64,000 nucleotides of DNA from Nissolia schottii (taxonomy: Eukaryota > Streptophyta > Magnoliopsida > Fabales > Fabaceae). The stretch's first letter is position 1. Every line of letters starts with the position of its first letter. The position numbers and the translations under genes are program-made. The notes beneath the pieces are model-generated. The model saw only the letters and a program-made list of their open reading frames with translations. It did no database searches and was not told the DNA's origin. This document shows, piece by piece, positions 13,105-24,725 of the stretch. The stretch covers positions 124,001-188,000 of the forward strand of contig QANU01076221.1 in assembly GCA_003254905.1 (NCBI GenBank). Reading direction: 5' to 3'.

Positions 13105-15900
13105 TCATTCACTTGAGCCATCGCCATTTTCTGGAAATTCAAGTTGTAAGTCTTCATTGTCTCTATAAACTCGCACTAGAACCGCAGCCTTGTACACAAA
13201 CATCCCAAACATTGCTGGCACAAGCTGAAGAGAACAAGAGATAGTAATAAAAATGACAATGTGTCCGGGTAGAGTGAAAATCAAAGAAAAACTATATATA
13301 GTACATGCTTCCAAGATTTGCCTGAAAATCAATGTATTCATTGGAAATATATTGATGAGACAGAACCCAAATACCAAAGATTGCTGCTGGAATCACAAGC
13401 CTTGGAGATGAAAGCGACATACTACAACCCTTTATCGACCGCTCGAGCGAATCTTGAAGGTCCTCGCTTCTTATGCCAATCCTGGTTGATCAAGAACAAC
13501 TTTAATCCAAAATAAGGGTTGGAAGAATATGAACAGAGAATGCTAATTGTGAGTATCAAGTTTCAGTTGTACATCTTTGACTTCTTTTTTGTGAATCTCT
13601 TAGCAACGGTTTCAGTGGAAATGTTATCTGCATGTTGATACAAGAGCTGAAGGTATAAGCAACTGCATTGGAAACAGTATTATCAGTTGATTAAGAAACT
13701 AGTTTCCAAACAGAAAAATTTATATTTCCAATTAAGCTTTGCATTGGGACAGGACAGAGGGGGCTGAAAAGTCCTCTATTATCCGTATCTCACTGAAGTT
13801 AAGACAAAGGAGACAGAAAACTTTTGTCCGGGGGACACATAATTGGGGCTGGAGAGACAAAAATCTTCTGTCTCTATTCCCGTGTCTCTATCTCCCTGTC
13901 ATGTCTCTAGTACCAAACGTAGCCTTACTATACAGTTTTCAGGCAAATAAAAATGCAAGAAAAACCTGAAAAGGACTCCAATCCCATAACTTAGAGCAGC
14001 CTGCACATTAGAAAGATCTAATCACGACAAAATAGAACATGATTGAGTGATTAGAATTTAGAACCAATAGGTTTTCCTTGTTATCAACTATAATAGCAAG
14101 TTGGTGAGACATTTTTTGTTGAATGAAAAAAATAATAAGAGCATATGCAAATAAAAAGTTTACCTGTACTGACAAAGTTACCAAGCAATATCCACTACAA
14201 GCCAGTCCAATGCCCACAGATAGGATCAGTATTTCCCTCTTGAGCTACAATTACAAACTAGTCTCAATCAACATTTGAACAACAATAGTTAATCAAACCT
14301 ACATGCTTTGAGGTCAGATAAACACTAATAATGTCCTTGGCTTAAGATAATGAAGAACCTAATGAGTTTCAAGATAACTAGATAAGTAATCATACAGATT
14401 CATATTTGAGAATGTTCAGTTTCTTCAGTCTTTCACTGCTATCCTGCAACATCTGTCAATACATGAAAGCAGGCATAGACTATTATTGGTATTTACAGAA
14501 GAATGGAGCTGCAAGGAAATATAAGCATACCTTAGCAGTCACTTTCTTGTTTATTGGTGCCGAGTTGTCACCTAATACCCAGTCCTGGGTTCTTGAAGGT
14601 TTCAAAAAGCCCTCATCATCAATATTACTCTCTATGATCTACAAATATTAGAAGCATCTCAGATGTGATTGAATTGCTTGATGAATGAAATCATATAAAT
14701 TACAAAACAGAATTTGCAATTGGATCACTGCAAGGCAAAGAGTTGAGTTGACAAAACTAGCAAACTTCATAACATTTATATAATCAGATTGCAGATGGCT
14801 TAGCATGAAACACATGAATGGAAGCTACAACTTTGAAACGGTGGTTGAAAAAAAAAGAAGAAGAAGGGAAACACAAGTAGTCTGCTGCACCTGGTCTGTC
14901 TGTTGAGAAATGCTGTTGTTGGTGAGGTTGCTAACACCATAAGAATCAACAGAACTTCTGAACTTTCTCTGCCATAATTATATCAGATGCTCTTGTAATA
15001 ATATCCCCATTTAATTCCCTCTCCTTAAAAAATATTTGCAAAACATCCTCCTCTGCATCACTCAATGTCACTGATAATCAAGAGTTTCAACTAATTAGCT
15101 ATCAGCAGAAACAAGGGCTGTTATTCTGCTAATGACATGCAAAATACTGCAAGAGGATACTGATAGCATGTTTGGTTATGTGGTACAAGCCATTAGAATC
15201 GATTTTGGGTTAGTAGAAATGAGAAATTTTCACTGTAGAGCAGAATCGATTCTCCACTGATCCACTGGTTTTCGAGACACGCACTAAGCCGACAAACAAA
15301 TATTACTTATTGTGGGGCTGAAATGAAAAAAATCCATGATGATAGAACATTTATTTGTGAGAAATATTTGTCTATTTTCTTTTTCTCTCAAAAGTTACGT
15401 CAGAAAGTTTTTTTCATTTTAAGTTATCTTTTAAAAAGGTTGTATCTAAAAACTTTTGATTACCAGATATTTCGAATCTAAAATGAACTAATCCAAAACA
15501 CACATTGATGTATAAGCTGGAATTCATAAGGTGAAACATTATCCATGTAAAAAAAGACAAAAACGCGACTCGTCCAAAATTTAAATACATTAATTTATGA
15601 ATATAGTAAAAACAACAATTATTTTGAATGCGAAGGAGTATCTAAAAACAAGCTGAACACCACCACCTTCACAATACATGAGGCCCTTGATTAACAATCC
15701 CATTCTCATTGAAACCAGACATGGTGGAAAATGAAGAGAGGAGCCAACTAACCTGAAGGAGGAGAAGCTCTTAAAACTGAGAGCAAAGGGACACTTGTAG
15801 AGGCAGAATCACATGGGAAACGAGACATGACATGAATTCTAGGGAGCTGAAGGCTGTAACAAGAGGGTATGACTCTAATCCTTGAACGGGTATCCATCAT
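13105..15900 (-). CDS. CGL160: CGL160-like chloroplast ATP synthase assembly factor; frameshift in exon 2
   Basis: Read on the minus strand, exons are 15900-15753, 15070-14891, 14638-14531, 14443-14396, 14244-14164, 14000-13966, 13662-13573, 13481-13322 and 13224-13105. All join in phase except for one surplus base in exon 2, and give about 322 residues. The N-terminus is Arg/Ser-rich and lacks acidic residues after position 3, as in a chloroplast transit peptide. Conserved stretches include GFLKPSRTQDWVLGD and the C-terminal VPAMFGMFVYKAA. Four hydrophobic segments form an AtpI-like membrane domain. CGL160 helps assemble the c-ring of thylakoid ATP synthase; I assign it from memory of the family. 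As assembled, exon 2 hits a stop soon after the shift near 14972-14978, while the other frame then continues with WQR and further sequence. The intron between 13322 and 13224 starts with GC. A sequence error or a real broken allele is possible. Confidence 0.78.
13735..13928. mobile_element. MITE copy 1 with an AACGTAGCCTTA end
   Basis: A roughly 190-bp block inside the CGL160-like intron is rich in GAGACA/TGTCTC words and ends in aacgtagcctta. Its complement closely resembles the block at 47519-47657, including the series of GAGACA words after the terminal GGCT-TTTGGT motif. It is a non-coding foldback element. Exact ends and superfamily are uncertain. Confidence 0.6.
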
Positions 15901-16724
15901 GTATGGAATTATGGATTGAAATGTCAAGAGACAAGCTCCTCGATGACTCGTTTGGCTAAACTGTTCATTTCAGTGCAAAGAAAGAATATCCGTTATTTGC
16001 ATCTTTAGCAAAGGAAGGAAGCCAAAATATCTGAGCTAACGCTTTTGTTCGGTTTGTCAGATGTTACTTTCCAAATTAACATTATCCGGAGAATATCAAC
16101 CAAGATTTTTCTGTCAGAAAATATCTTTTTTCAACAAAAAAAAAAATGAAACTTAAGAGTATCGGACCTGTTCAGACTCAAATTCGATATTACTGGTTAA
16201 TGAATCAATCAAGACATATCACCAATTTAATCAACTCCCGTTAGTAAGATGATTATAATTTGGTGACAACACAAAATATTATACAATACAACTTATTTTT
16301 TTCATTTATAAAATAATAATAAGAAGAAGAAGATGTCATGTTTGAAAGTTATTAAATTTTTATTAAAATTATTATTATTCTATTTATTAAGATATTTTTA
16401 TTGTATTGAAAAAAAATTAAAGTGTTGATAATATATTGATCTATTAATTAAAGTTATGAACTTTTATCTACATTAAATTTATTTACAAAAGCACCAAAAA
16501 AAGAAATGCGAAAGTCACCCCAAAAAAAGAGAATTTATTTAGAAAAATGAAAAACGCCAAGCTTACAAAACACAATTTTTTATTTTTAAAAAAAATAACA
16601 AAGTAAGGAAAGTTAGGGTTTTTGGTGGGGGTTATAATGAGAGGAATTGATGTTAGAAGTGTTATAAGGCTCTCTCTCTCTCTCTCGTTGAATCAGTGAG
16701 CTGAGCGGAGTTAGGGAGGAGGCA
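15901..16724. promoter_or_regulatory. Shared upstream region of two divergent genes
   Basis: This 824-bp spacer separates the start codons of the minus-strand CGL160-like gene and the plus-strand LRR gene, so both promoters must lie here. It is AT-rich with poly-A/T tracts. A (CT)n tract at about 16670-16688 lies in the probable LRR 5' UTR and is a common plant core-promoter/leader feature. I could not place transcription starts. Confidence 0.6.
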
Positions 16725-19480
16725 ATGACTCGCCTGAACTACGAGCAGACATTGAAGGACAACGACAATGGCGGCGATCCAGGTTCCATTACCAGCCTTC
16801 TGCTCAATCACAAAGCTCTTTCCGATGTAAGGGTTCCATGTCCCATCCCACCCTTTTTGATTTCATCAATACTTTTCATCTTGGAATCACCAAAGATATT
16901 AACTTTTTTGAATTTGGAAACTGCCCAGGTTTCTTGTTTGGCCAATTTCAAAAACTTGGAGAAGCTTGACCTCAAGCTCAACAATCTTACTTCACTTCAG
17001 GTACTTTCTTTCATAGCTCTGTTTTTGGTTTAGTATTTTCTTTTTGTTGAAAAAATATGTTATGTGAATTTCTGATTGGTTTGTTATGTATGATATACAA
17101 CAGGGGTTGAGGTCGTGTGTTAATTTGAAGTGGTTATCCGTTGTAGAAAACAAATTAGAGAGCTTGGAAGGAATTCAAGGGCTTACTAAGCTCACTGTAA
17201 GTGTAGCTTTATAATCAATGTTAACTGAGCCTGGGGATTTGTTTTGTTGCTTTTTGGCTTATAGAGATGTGTTTGTGCTGTTTATTTTTGGAGTTGGGCC
17301 TTGGTTTTTGGAAATTTTATTGGTTATTTGAATGGTGTGATTGTTGGTTTTAGTTACCTTTTTTCTTGTGCTTCTACTGGTTGGTGAATGAATTATGTGA
17401 ACTGTGTTGTATGTTTCTGTCTCTTTTTGTGCGCTTGTTTCTTTGCCTGTCCATGTGTTCGGAATGACGAGCTTATTTCCAGTCAAACAATCTGCCTATG
17501 CTTAATTCTTAAAAATTTAATTAGTTTCATGAGGATTTAGGAGTCACTTTGATATGTGTGCATGAACCAGGTGCTTAACGCAGGCAAAAATAAGCTTAAA
17601 TCTATGGATGAGGTCAGGTCAGTTGTTAGCCTCCGAGCATTGATTTTGAATGGTGAGACTTCTTTTAGCCTGCTAACCCCATCTACTTTGAAGGTTGAAC
17701 GCAGAACAGTGTGAAAAAGTTTAGTAGTGGATCTTTCTATACTCTTAGAAGGATTTAGAATTCTCTTCCTCTTTTTTTTTCTATACTCTTACTTTGCTTT
17801 TATGGTTTGGGCAGAAAATGAGATTGTCTCCATTTGCAAACTTGATCACATCAAAGAATTGAACACTGTTGGTATGAATAACTATACTTTGCATTTTCTT
17901 TAAGTTCTAGCATTTCTAACTCCCCACCTAGCGAAATAACTTTTCGCAAAATAATATAACAGTGATGGCTTGAATTTGAATAATCTTGAAATATCACCAA
18001 ATTCTCCTGCAGTTCTATCCAAAAATCCTATCCGTAAAATTGGTGAGGCTCTGATGAAGGTGAAATCTATCACAAAGGTAAAGCCTCTTTGCAAGACACT
18101 AAGCTCCTTCAGTCCTTATTTCAATATTGTATCCCCATTGCTCATAGTACCTTTCCTGGTTCCAGCTTTCCCTCTCATGTTGCCAGCTTCAGGGAATTGG
18201 CTCATCACTCAAGTCTTGTGTTGAGTTGAGAGAGCTCCGCCTTGCTCACAATGAGATAAAGGTATGCTTTAAATGTGTGATTTTCCTTTATTAATTTCAC
18301 TTCAAGCACGCTTTGTGGTTCGAATGTTCCATATTTTGCTTTCGTATCATGCATTTCATGACTTCGTTGCTCAAGATTTTCTGTTTTTTCATTGATTTTA
18401 ACATCTAACTAACTTTTGGATTTTCAGTCTCTCCCAGATGAGTTAATGCATAATTCAAAGCTTCAGAATTTAGATTTGGGGAATAATGTGATCACAAGGT
18501 GGTCAGAACTACAGGTTTGACACCTGCGTTTATGGAATTTTCCACTTTTTCTAACATTTCATAATTTCCTTGGACACTCTTTTTTCTGGTTCATCATATA
18601 TGATATATTACAACTGTAGGTTCTCAAATCACTCACAAATCTGAGAATTCTCAATCTACTTGGAAATCCTGTCGCCACAGTTGATAAGGTTACAAGAAAG
18701 GTAATCCCTGTTCTTTTTTGTTCATATGTAAATTCACACTTTATTCTTAAATTTCATCCTTAAACTGCTGTGGGTGCAATGTTACAGGTTAAGAAAGCAC
18801 TGCCAAAACTACACATATTCAATGCTAGACTGGTAGATAAAGATGCCAAGAATGAGAAAGGTGACACAGTTGATGGAATTAATGATTTTGCAGTAGATCA
18901 AGGAGGTCAAAATTTGAAAGACGGTGCCAAAGAAAAGAAGAGGGCAAGATTTCACCCAGTAGGTGAAAATGAGGATGATCATCTTGAAGTGGCAGGTGAT
19001 CTTGACTCGGAGAGAAAATCAAGTAAGAAAAAGAAGAAAACTGTTGATGTATCCAAGAAGGAAATCAGGTTCCTTGAGGAGGAAAATTCAGGTCATAACA
19101 AGGAGAAAGACATGGAGAATAATTCAACTAAGAAAAAGCTTAGGAAGGACATCAAGCCCTCAGACAAGGGTTTGGCTCCCGAGGAGAACGTCACTGCAAT
19201 TAAGAAGAAACCGAAGAATGAGAAACAAAGTGAACTTGATGTTATTGATGACGCAGAGGCTTCATTTGCAGAGCTTTTTAAAGTTGAAGATGCAGAAAAT
19301 CTTAATCATGGTAATGAAATGAAAGTACAGGGAAAAGTGCCTAAGGATTCGAAACTGGCGGGTAGCGCAATGACCTCATTTACCAGGCATAAGGGTGCCA
19401 AATTGCAGAACATAGAGTCCCTATCGTTTCCATCAGAAGAAATTGGAATGGGCGGACCATCAACATGGGGTGATCAGTGA
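16725..19480 (+). CDS. SDS22-like leucine-rich repeat protein with lysine-rich tail
   Basis: Ten exons join in phase: 16725-16826, 16929-17000, 17104-17196, 17571-17652, 17815-17871, 18013-18077, 18166-18261, 18428-18514, 18620-18700 and 18788-19480. They encode 475 residues. From about residue 20 to 250 there are roughly ten short LRRs of the SDS22 type (for example NLEKLDLKLNNLTSLQGL, KLTVLNAGKNKLKSM, ELRELRLAHNEIKSLPDEL). These are followed by an LRR-cap-like NLLGNPV segment. The last 225 residues, all in the final exon, are hydrophilic and rich in Lys/Glu with runs such as KSSKKKKK, suggesting a nuclear protein. There is no signal peptide or kinase domain, so this is not a receptor. It resembles the Arabidopsis LRR family protein At5g22320, whose function I do not know. 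The start ATG follows a CT-rich leader. Confidence 0.87.
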
Positions 19481-22480
19481 TAGTATCCGGCGATATGCCG
19501 ATGCTTCAAGCCTTCGAGTACTCACTAACTAATGCTAGTTTTCTCACCGTATTTCTCCTCGTTCGGGGTAAGCTCCTCTGTTATTTTCTCTTACTAAGTT
19601 CCTGGGTATTTTTGCTGTGCTATAAGTTGGTGTAGGTTCCGTTTCTACTTTGACAAGTGCAGACATCAGATTCAGGATCCACTGGTGATATATGGGAGTC
19701 CGTTTAGATCCGATCACACTTTTCTTGCCATTTAAATTATTTAATTTGATAGTTGGAACCTGTTGCTTAATGTAATTTACTGGATCTGTCATTAAGTTTT
19801 ACGCCATATTTGTCTCAATTTTGGAATACAGTCAAGTAAGGGTAATGTTAATTTTAATTTATTTTGTACAAGATTGGAGACATTTGTGAACCAATATCTG
19901 GCATTCCAAGTTTGTTTTTGATGTTTTCTGCCGTTACTTTTCTACTAGGAATTCTCTCTTCTATATTTGATACTGCTGGCTAATTACCAGTATGAGAAAC
20001 CAAAATAAATTACCCCGCATTAAATTCATGAGATACAAGGTGTGCAAATATGTTGGCTATTATAATGTTGACATGTTTAAAATCTAATAATGATATGGAG
20101 ATCCAAGAATTTTGTTGCGCCAGCATATTCCCTTGATCCAGATATCCAATGTTGGTTGATTTTTCTCTATCATGGCTTAGATTCAGCCAACATATGTTGT
20201 TGTACCGTCCAATGCGAACAAATGGTGGGGCAAGGAAATTAATGGAATGATTTTCGGACATGCGGGTGAAATTTAAAGATTGACCTTTTAGTACAATTAA
20301 AATATTATTCCATTGTTAACATGTTTATCCATCTTACGCACTTGATGTGCGACACGTGCTATCTGAGGTGAGCACAAGTGTATTCTGAACTTAACTCAAA
20401 ATGTCAGAAGCAATATGGACCCCCAAAGTAAGTGTCGTGCAACACTGGTGTTTTTCTTTATGGGCATGGCAGTACATTGTAATTAAGTAGCTTAGGAGCT
20501 ACGTGGCTATATAATGAGCAGTTGCTGCTTCAGTTCCGTGTCCTACCACTTTCAATGACACTTGTTTTTCTTTTCTTTTTTTCTCATTTTGGCCCCCCAG
20601 TAATGTGTGTCGTTTATCGAAGATGGTAAGAGAATGTGTAACATGAATCAACATTTCTCTTTTAATATTAATGTTTGAGATTCTTTATGTTTACTGATTC
20701 CTTAATTATTTTTAATTATATATTTGTTAAAATCTCATTGATTTTTATTTGAAATTTTGATAAGCATATAGTCGGAGATGGTTAGAAAAATTGATAGGCC
20801 TAAAATTTAAATTGTCAAGCATCACTCATTTTTTAATGTTGTTAAAATGTTGTTAAGATTTTGATTTAAATTATGAAACTTTATGATTTTACGAATTTAA
20901 AGAAGATAGTCGATCTCAATTCCATGACTTAAATAAGATGATCATACAATTAAATTGTATTATAATTTTACGTTTTACATTTTTATTTTACCCTCCTGAT
21001 TTTATGTAAAATGTCAATTTTGATAAACCTTACTGTTTTTCACTTCTCTGGAAAATTTAGAGTTACTTTCCCAATATTTTTAATGGAAAAGTTAATGGCA
21101 CCTCTTAAGAAGTTATTGGTAAAAATATTTTATACAGAAAATAAACATTTACAAATATAAAATATATGATTCAAACTTCATTTGAATGCAATTTTTGAAG
21201 TAACAAAAAATCTTTTGAACACTTGTTAAATTTGAAATATATTTACTCTCATGTTAAGAAATATTCATGTAATTTTTATCAGTTAATTACATTTAATTTA
21301 ATTTTTTATGTATTCATATTTTAATTTATCATTTCTTAACATAAGATATATTTTTAAGTGATTTGTCAAATTCAAAACTCTAATTTGCACTCTATAACTT
21401 GCTGTAGTCTTGAGCTACTAGGACCAAGTAAGAATATTGGAATCAGATGCAATGTATGCATGCAACTTTGGATCGCACTGGTCATGTGAACTTACTGTTG
21501 GTCAAATAACCATCTAGTCGCCTGAGACAATTTTTATGTGCTTTATCTTCCTCATAAAAGAGACAGTTTAACTTTACATATTTCCGTTACATGATACCGA
21601 ATCCGGGCTTTGATTTCCATAAACTATGTACGGCCCTAAGTTTGACTGAACAAATTTGTGTAGAACAAAACAGTATTATATAGGGCTGCGGTACACAGTT
21701 GGTTAGTTATCTGAGTTAGGTAAGACATGTTTTATTATATTAGTGACTTTCTTTTGTTTGATTCTATATTAATGTTATAACTGATGTCACTATTTAATTA
21801 AATACTCAGACCAATATTAAGAATTTCTCTACTCTCATATTACTACTAATCGTACAATACAAGAGGGCTGCTTTTCATTGAAGCGGCCATTTTTTTTATA
21901 TTTATTTTTGTTTACAAAAGTTTAGTTGAAAATAGACACCTATCTTTCATTAGAGTTAGAACAAAGCTCTTACACCAATCAATGAGATTTGAACAATCGC
22001 CTTTTTGATAACTACTCCTTGTTGGCGAGGCTAGCCATTTAGTCAGGTTTTAAAAAGAATAGTCTATAAGCCAATCCTCATCATCAATTCAAACTTCTTC
22101 TGTGAATTACTAGCTATTGGGAAGACTCTTAATTGGTTGGTGCAAAAGACTCCTCAAAAATATGACCAGTCCAACGCTAGTGACACAAGTTAAGCTGCCA
22201 TTAACAATTGTAGGTTTTAATTTTCAAACAATTTCGTAGTTAAGAGGGATCCTTCGATTGATTTTGTAATATGAATTTAACTTCTCTGATGTTTAGCTTT
22301 CCGTAAGTTAATAATGTTGGATGGCCCAATTTGAGTGTTTGCTTATCTTGTCACTCAGCAAGCTCACTTTTCCATATTTGAGGCGAAGAAAACTTATAGC
22401 AGTATAATACACTGGAAAAAATTATTTAACATAAAAACATCAAGTCCTTTTAAGACGTTAATGGTTACCTAATACTATAG
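19481..22480. other. Three-kilobase spacer without genes
   Basis: The first 300 or so bases are probably the LRR gene 3' UTR. The rest is AT-rich DNA interrupted by stop codons in all frames. I saw no transposon ends, RNA gene or conserved motif that I could defend. Confidence 0.5.
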
Positions 22481-22599
22481 TTATTAAACGCAGCTCACTC
22501 AGCCACACCGCTGAGTTATTGGTTTAACTAATAATTTATTGGGTCACTCACTTAACTAAATTTAATTAAATAAATATATAAAATTACAATCTAATTGAA

Positions 22600-22624
22600 T
22601 TAATTAATTAATTAATTATATATA
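22600..22624. repeat. (TTAA)n-like simple repeat
   Basis: Five or so repeats of a taat/ttaa tetramer run into a short TA tract, just left of the GC-rich island. Confidence 0.8.
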
Positions 22625-22814
22625 ATACGATACAATATAGAACAATATCATGTTTGGTCTAGTGATTGTGCGGCTTGTGCCCAAGTGGGTCAATGGGTTC
22701 GCCGACAAAAATTGGCCAGGTCATACTGGGTTTGACCTACATTGATCGGGTTGCTTGCATGTTCGATCCACGTGAAGAATCAGCTCAATCTCATAGTTGG
22801 GTCACTGAGTNGAG

Positions 22815-23490
22815 CTTGCGGGGGGCTCGAGCGGTGTCGTCGGCAGTGGGAGTGGGCGCGATGGCTGGCGAAACGCGGTGGGAGTGGGCGCGGTGGATGG
22901 CAAAACGCACGGCGGCCACCGCAACGCCCAATACCACGGGCAATGCAGGCGCCGAGAGGAGGGCAGCTGGCGAGGAGCGTGACGTGGAAGGCGCTTCGGC
23001 ATCGGTGGCCATGACGCTCCCGAGGGGTTGGACGGAGACGACGGAACGAGCTGCGGCTGCTGCGGTTTTCGAACGGCAGAAGGGTGGCGCCAAGAGGGGA
23101 ACCGACGAGGACGGGCGAAGGCTGGGGGCTACCGTCGCACCTGGGACCGGGGACCGGCGAGGACGCGCGGCTGGTGTTGCTACCATTTCCGTGATGGACG
23201 GCGCCGGGGATACCGCGGTGGACGGTGCTTCAGCTGTGGCGCCAGGCGAGGGCGAGGGCGAAGGGCGTGATAGGGAGTGAAGCAGTGGCACTCGTGGATG
23301 GCTAGCGGCGCGGGCAGAGCGAGCACGGGTGGTGGTGGCAGCCGTCGCAACGCTCGTGTTGATGGGCTAAGAAGCGGTGTCGGCCGTGAGGGCCATGGCG
23401 TCGCCTGCAGCAAAGGGCGAGAAGACGGCAAGGGAAGGGATGGAGCAGCCAACAACAGAATGGAAACTAGGGAAGAAGGAGGTTAGGGTT
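22815..23490. other. Abrupt GC-rich island of unknown origin
   Basis: About 675 bases of strongly GC-rich sequence sit in an AT-rich region next to a single N (22811). Frames stay open on both strands: a 204-codon + ORF at 22666-23280 and a 166-codon - ORF at 22791-23291. Their translations are low-complexity Ala/Gly/Arg or Pro/Ser sequences with no domain I recognise. Long open frames are expected by chance at this GC content. The minus strand begins with an aaccctaacctcc phrase like many plant 5' leaders. It could be internal DNA of the retroelement whose LTR follows, or captured gene sequence. I would not call a protein. Confidence 0.6.
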
Positions 23491-23539
23491 CTGCTGGGGC
23501 AACAACATTCAAGAGTAGTGCATTTAGGCCAAGCCTAAT

Positions 23540-24043
23540 CAAGTCCACTAGAAATGCAAATATTTTGGAGTGGGATGGTTGACATTGGATTAACAAAAAT
23601 GAGGTACACAAGTTGTGCTACTACCAAAAGGGAATTTTTTCTGTCATGTCCAAAATTTGGCCCAATTGAGGAAGACAATTTTAGCAATTTACAAATTATG
23701 CAGTGGGACCCTGGAGGACATATTTTTTATTTTTTTGGACCTTGAGGACAAGGTCCATTTTTAAAGGATGGGGTATTGTAACGGGCCTAAGTAAATAAAG
23801 GCCTGAATTAGGGATTGGTCCAATTAAGGAGCCAAATTTAGTATAAAGAGGGGGAATAGGAGAATTGGAGAGTATGGAAAATGTGATTTAGGTTATCCTA
23901 CCTCTCTTTCTCTAGGATTCTTCTTCTCTCTAGTTTTCCATCACTATCCAATTACTTGTAATTCACTACCACAAATGCAGAAAATACCATATACATTCCA
24001 TTTCTATCCATAATTCATCTTTATACAAATCCACCTCGTTACA
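23540..24043 (+). mobile_element. 3' end of an LTR retrotransposon with a 267-bp LTR
   Basis: A remnant of terminal internal sequence (about 23540-23776) ends in a purine-rich stretch, aaaggatgggg, the expected polypurine tract. It is followed by an LTR with inverted ends TGTAAC...GTTACA at 23777-24043. The layout resembles a Ty3/gypsy 3' end, where a downstream open frame closes shortly before the LTR. No 5' LTR with the same start was seen in the window, so the element is truncated. Lineage is inferred from style only. Confidence 0.65.
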
Positions 24044-24114
24044 TAGTGCCATCGTGCTTTGTCACTAATCCATCGTATGTATTTCATCATTTGCTCATAG
24101 ATCTTTTCCACCAG

Positions 24115-24367
24115 GGTGCGTGACCTCTGCATCACTATCTGTACTTTAGTGTTCTGGATTGGAGACATCATCGTCACATACTCGCTTCCTGTGATGCTCA
24201 ATACTATGGGACTCGTTGGCATCTTCAATATTTATGTTGTTGTGTGTGTCATCTCTTGGATATTTGTGTTCTTGAAGGTTCCAGAAACAAAGGGCATGCC
24301 CCTCGAACTCATCATCGAATTCTTTGTTGTCGGCTCGAAGCAGACTACTTCTGTCAAGAATGAATGA
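24115..24367 (+). pseudogene. Orphan C-terminal exon of a tonoplast monosaccharide transporter (TMT/TST-like)
   Basis: After a good acceptor (tttccaccag) an open frame of 84 codons ends at TGA. It reads like the C-terminus of plant TMT/TST vacuolar sugar transporters: LVFWIGDIIVTYSLPVML, then VVCVISWIFVFLKVPETKG and MPLE. This covers the last two transmembrane helices and the PETKG motif conserved in sugar porters. A full TST protein has over 700 residues. None of the earlier helices or the large central loop is found upstream on either strand, and the sequence immediately left is the LTR end. It is therefore a gene fragment, left by insertion, deletion or capture. Loss of the normal Arg in the usual RVRG segment before the helix cannot be judged because that exon is missing. 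Confidence 0.75.
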
Positions 24368-24539
24368 CATTGTTTTTTATATACATTTGCTATGTTGGTT
24401 GCTCAATACATCGCATCTCTCTTGTGTTGATAGATTTTACTTGTCATTAAGTTTATGTGGAGGAGGATATGTTCTGGTTCAAACATATGTATTATGTATT
24501 ATCTATGAATTGAACTTAGAACTCATATATTTCATCTCT

Positions 24540-24725
24540 ATTAGTGGGTTGTTATGGAGTTAAAAGTATTAATGAATTTCAAGTTTTATTAAATATATTT
24601 TTGTAGCATAATAATTTTTTAAAATATTTTTTTAATAATAGGTAAAGTCGTACGAGTTTATGATCTGAGTTTATGAAGGCTCCTCGATTGTACTTAAACT
24701 CGCGAGTTTGATAATCATGTCAAGT
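24540..24725. repeat. Fragment of an AACTCG-rich repeat also seen at the window's right edge
   Basis: The segment contains phrases such as cgtacgagtttatgat and aaactcgcgagtttga ending in ataatcatg. Its complement resembles the start of the repeat at 63786-64000 (catggttattaaac followed by gagtt words). Both look like ends of one non-autonomous DNA transposon family. No target duplication could be assigned. Confidence 0.45.

Noticed and set aside
15170..15300. MITE-like block starting gcatgtttggtt in the CGL160-like intron
   Set aside because: No matching inverted end or duplication could be found.
22650..22710. tRNA-derived SINE head (A-box-like tggtctagtgat and B-box-like gggttcg)
   Set aside because: Spacing is roughly right, but the B box is incomplete, there is no clear tail or target duplication, and surrounding words also fit a DNA transposon end.
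22666..23280. 204-codon open frame in the GC-rich island
   Set aside because: It crosses an N, is low-complexity Ala/Gly/Arg, and the opposite strand is equally open, so GC content explains it.
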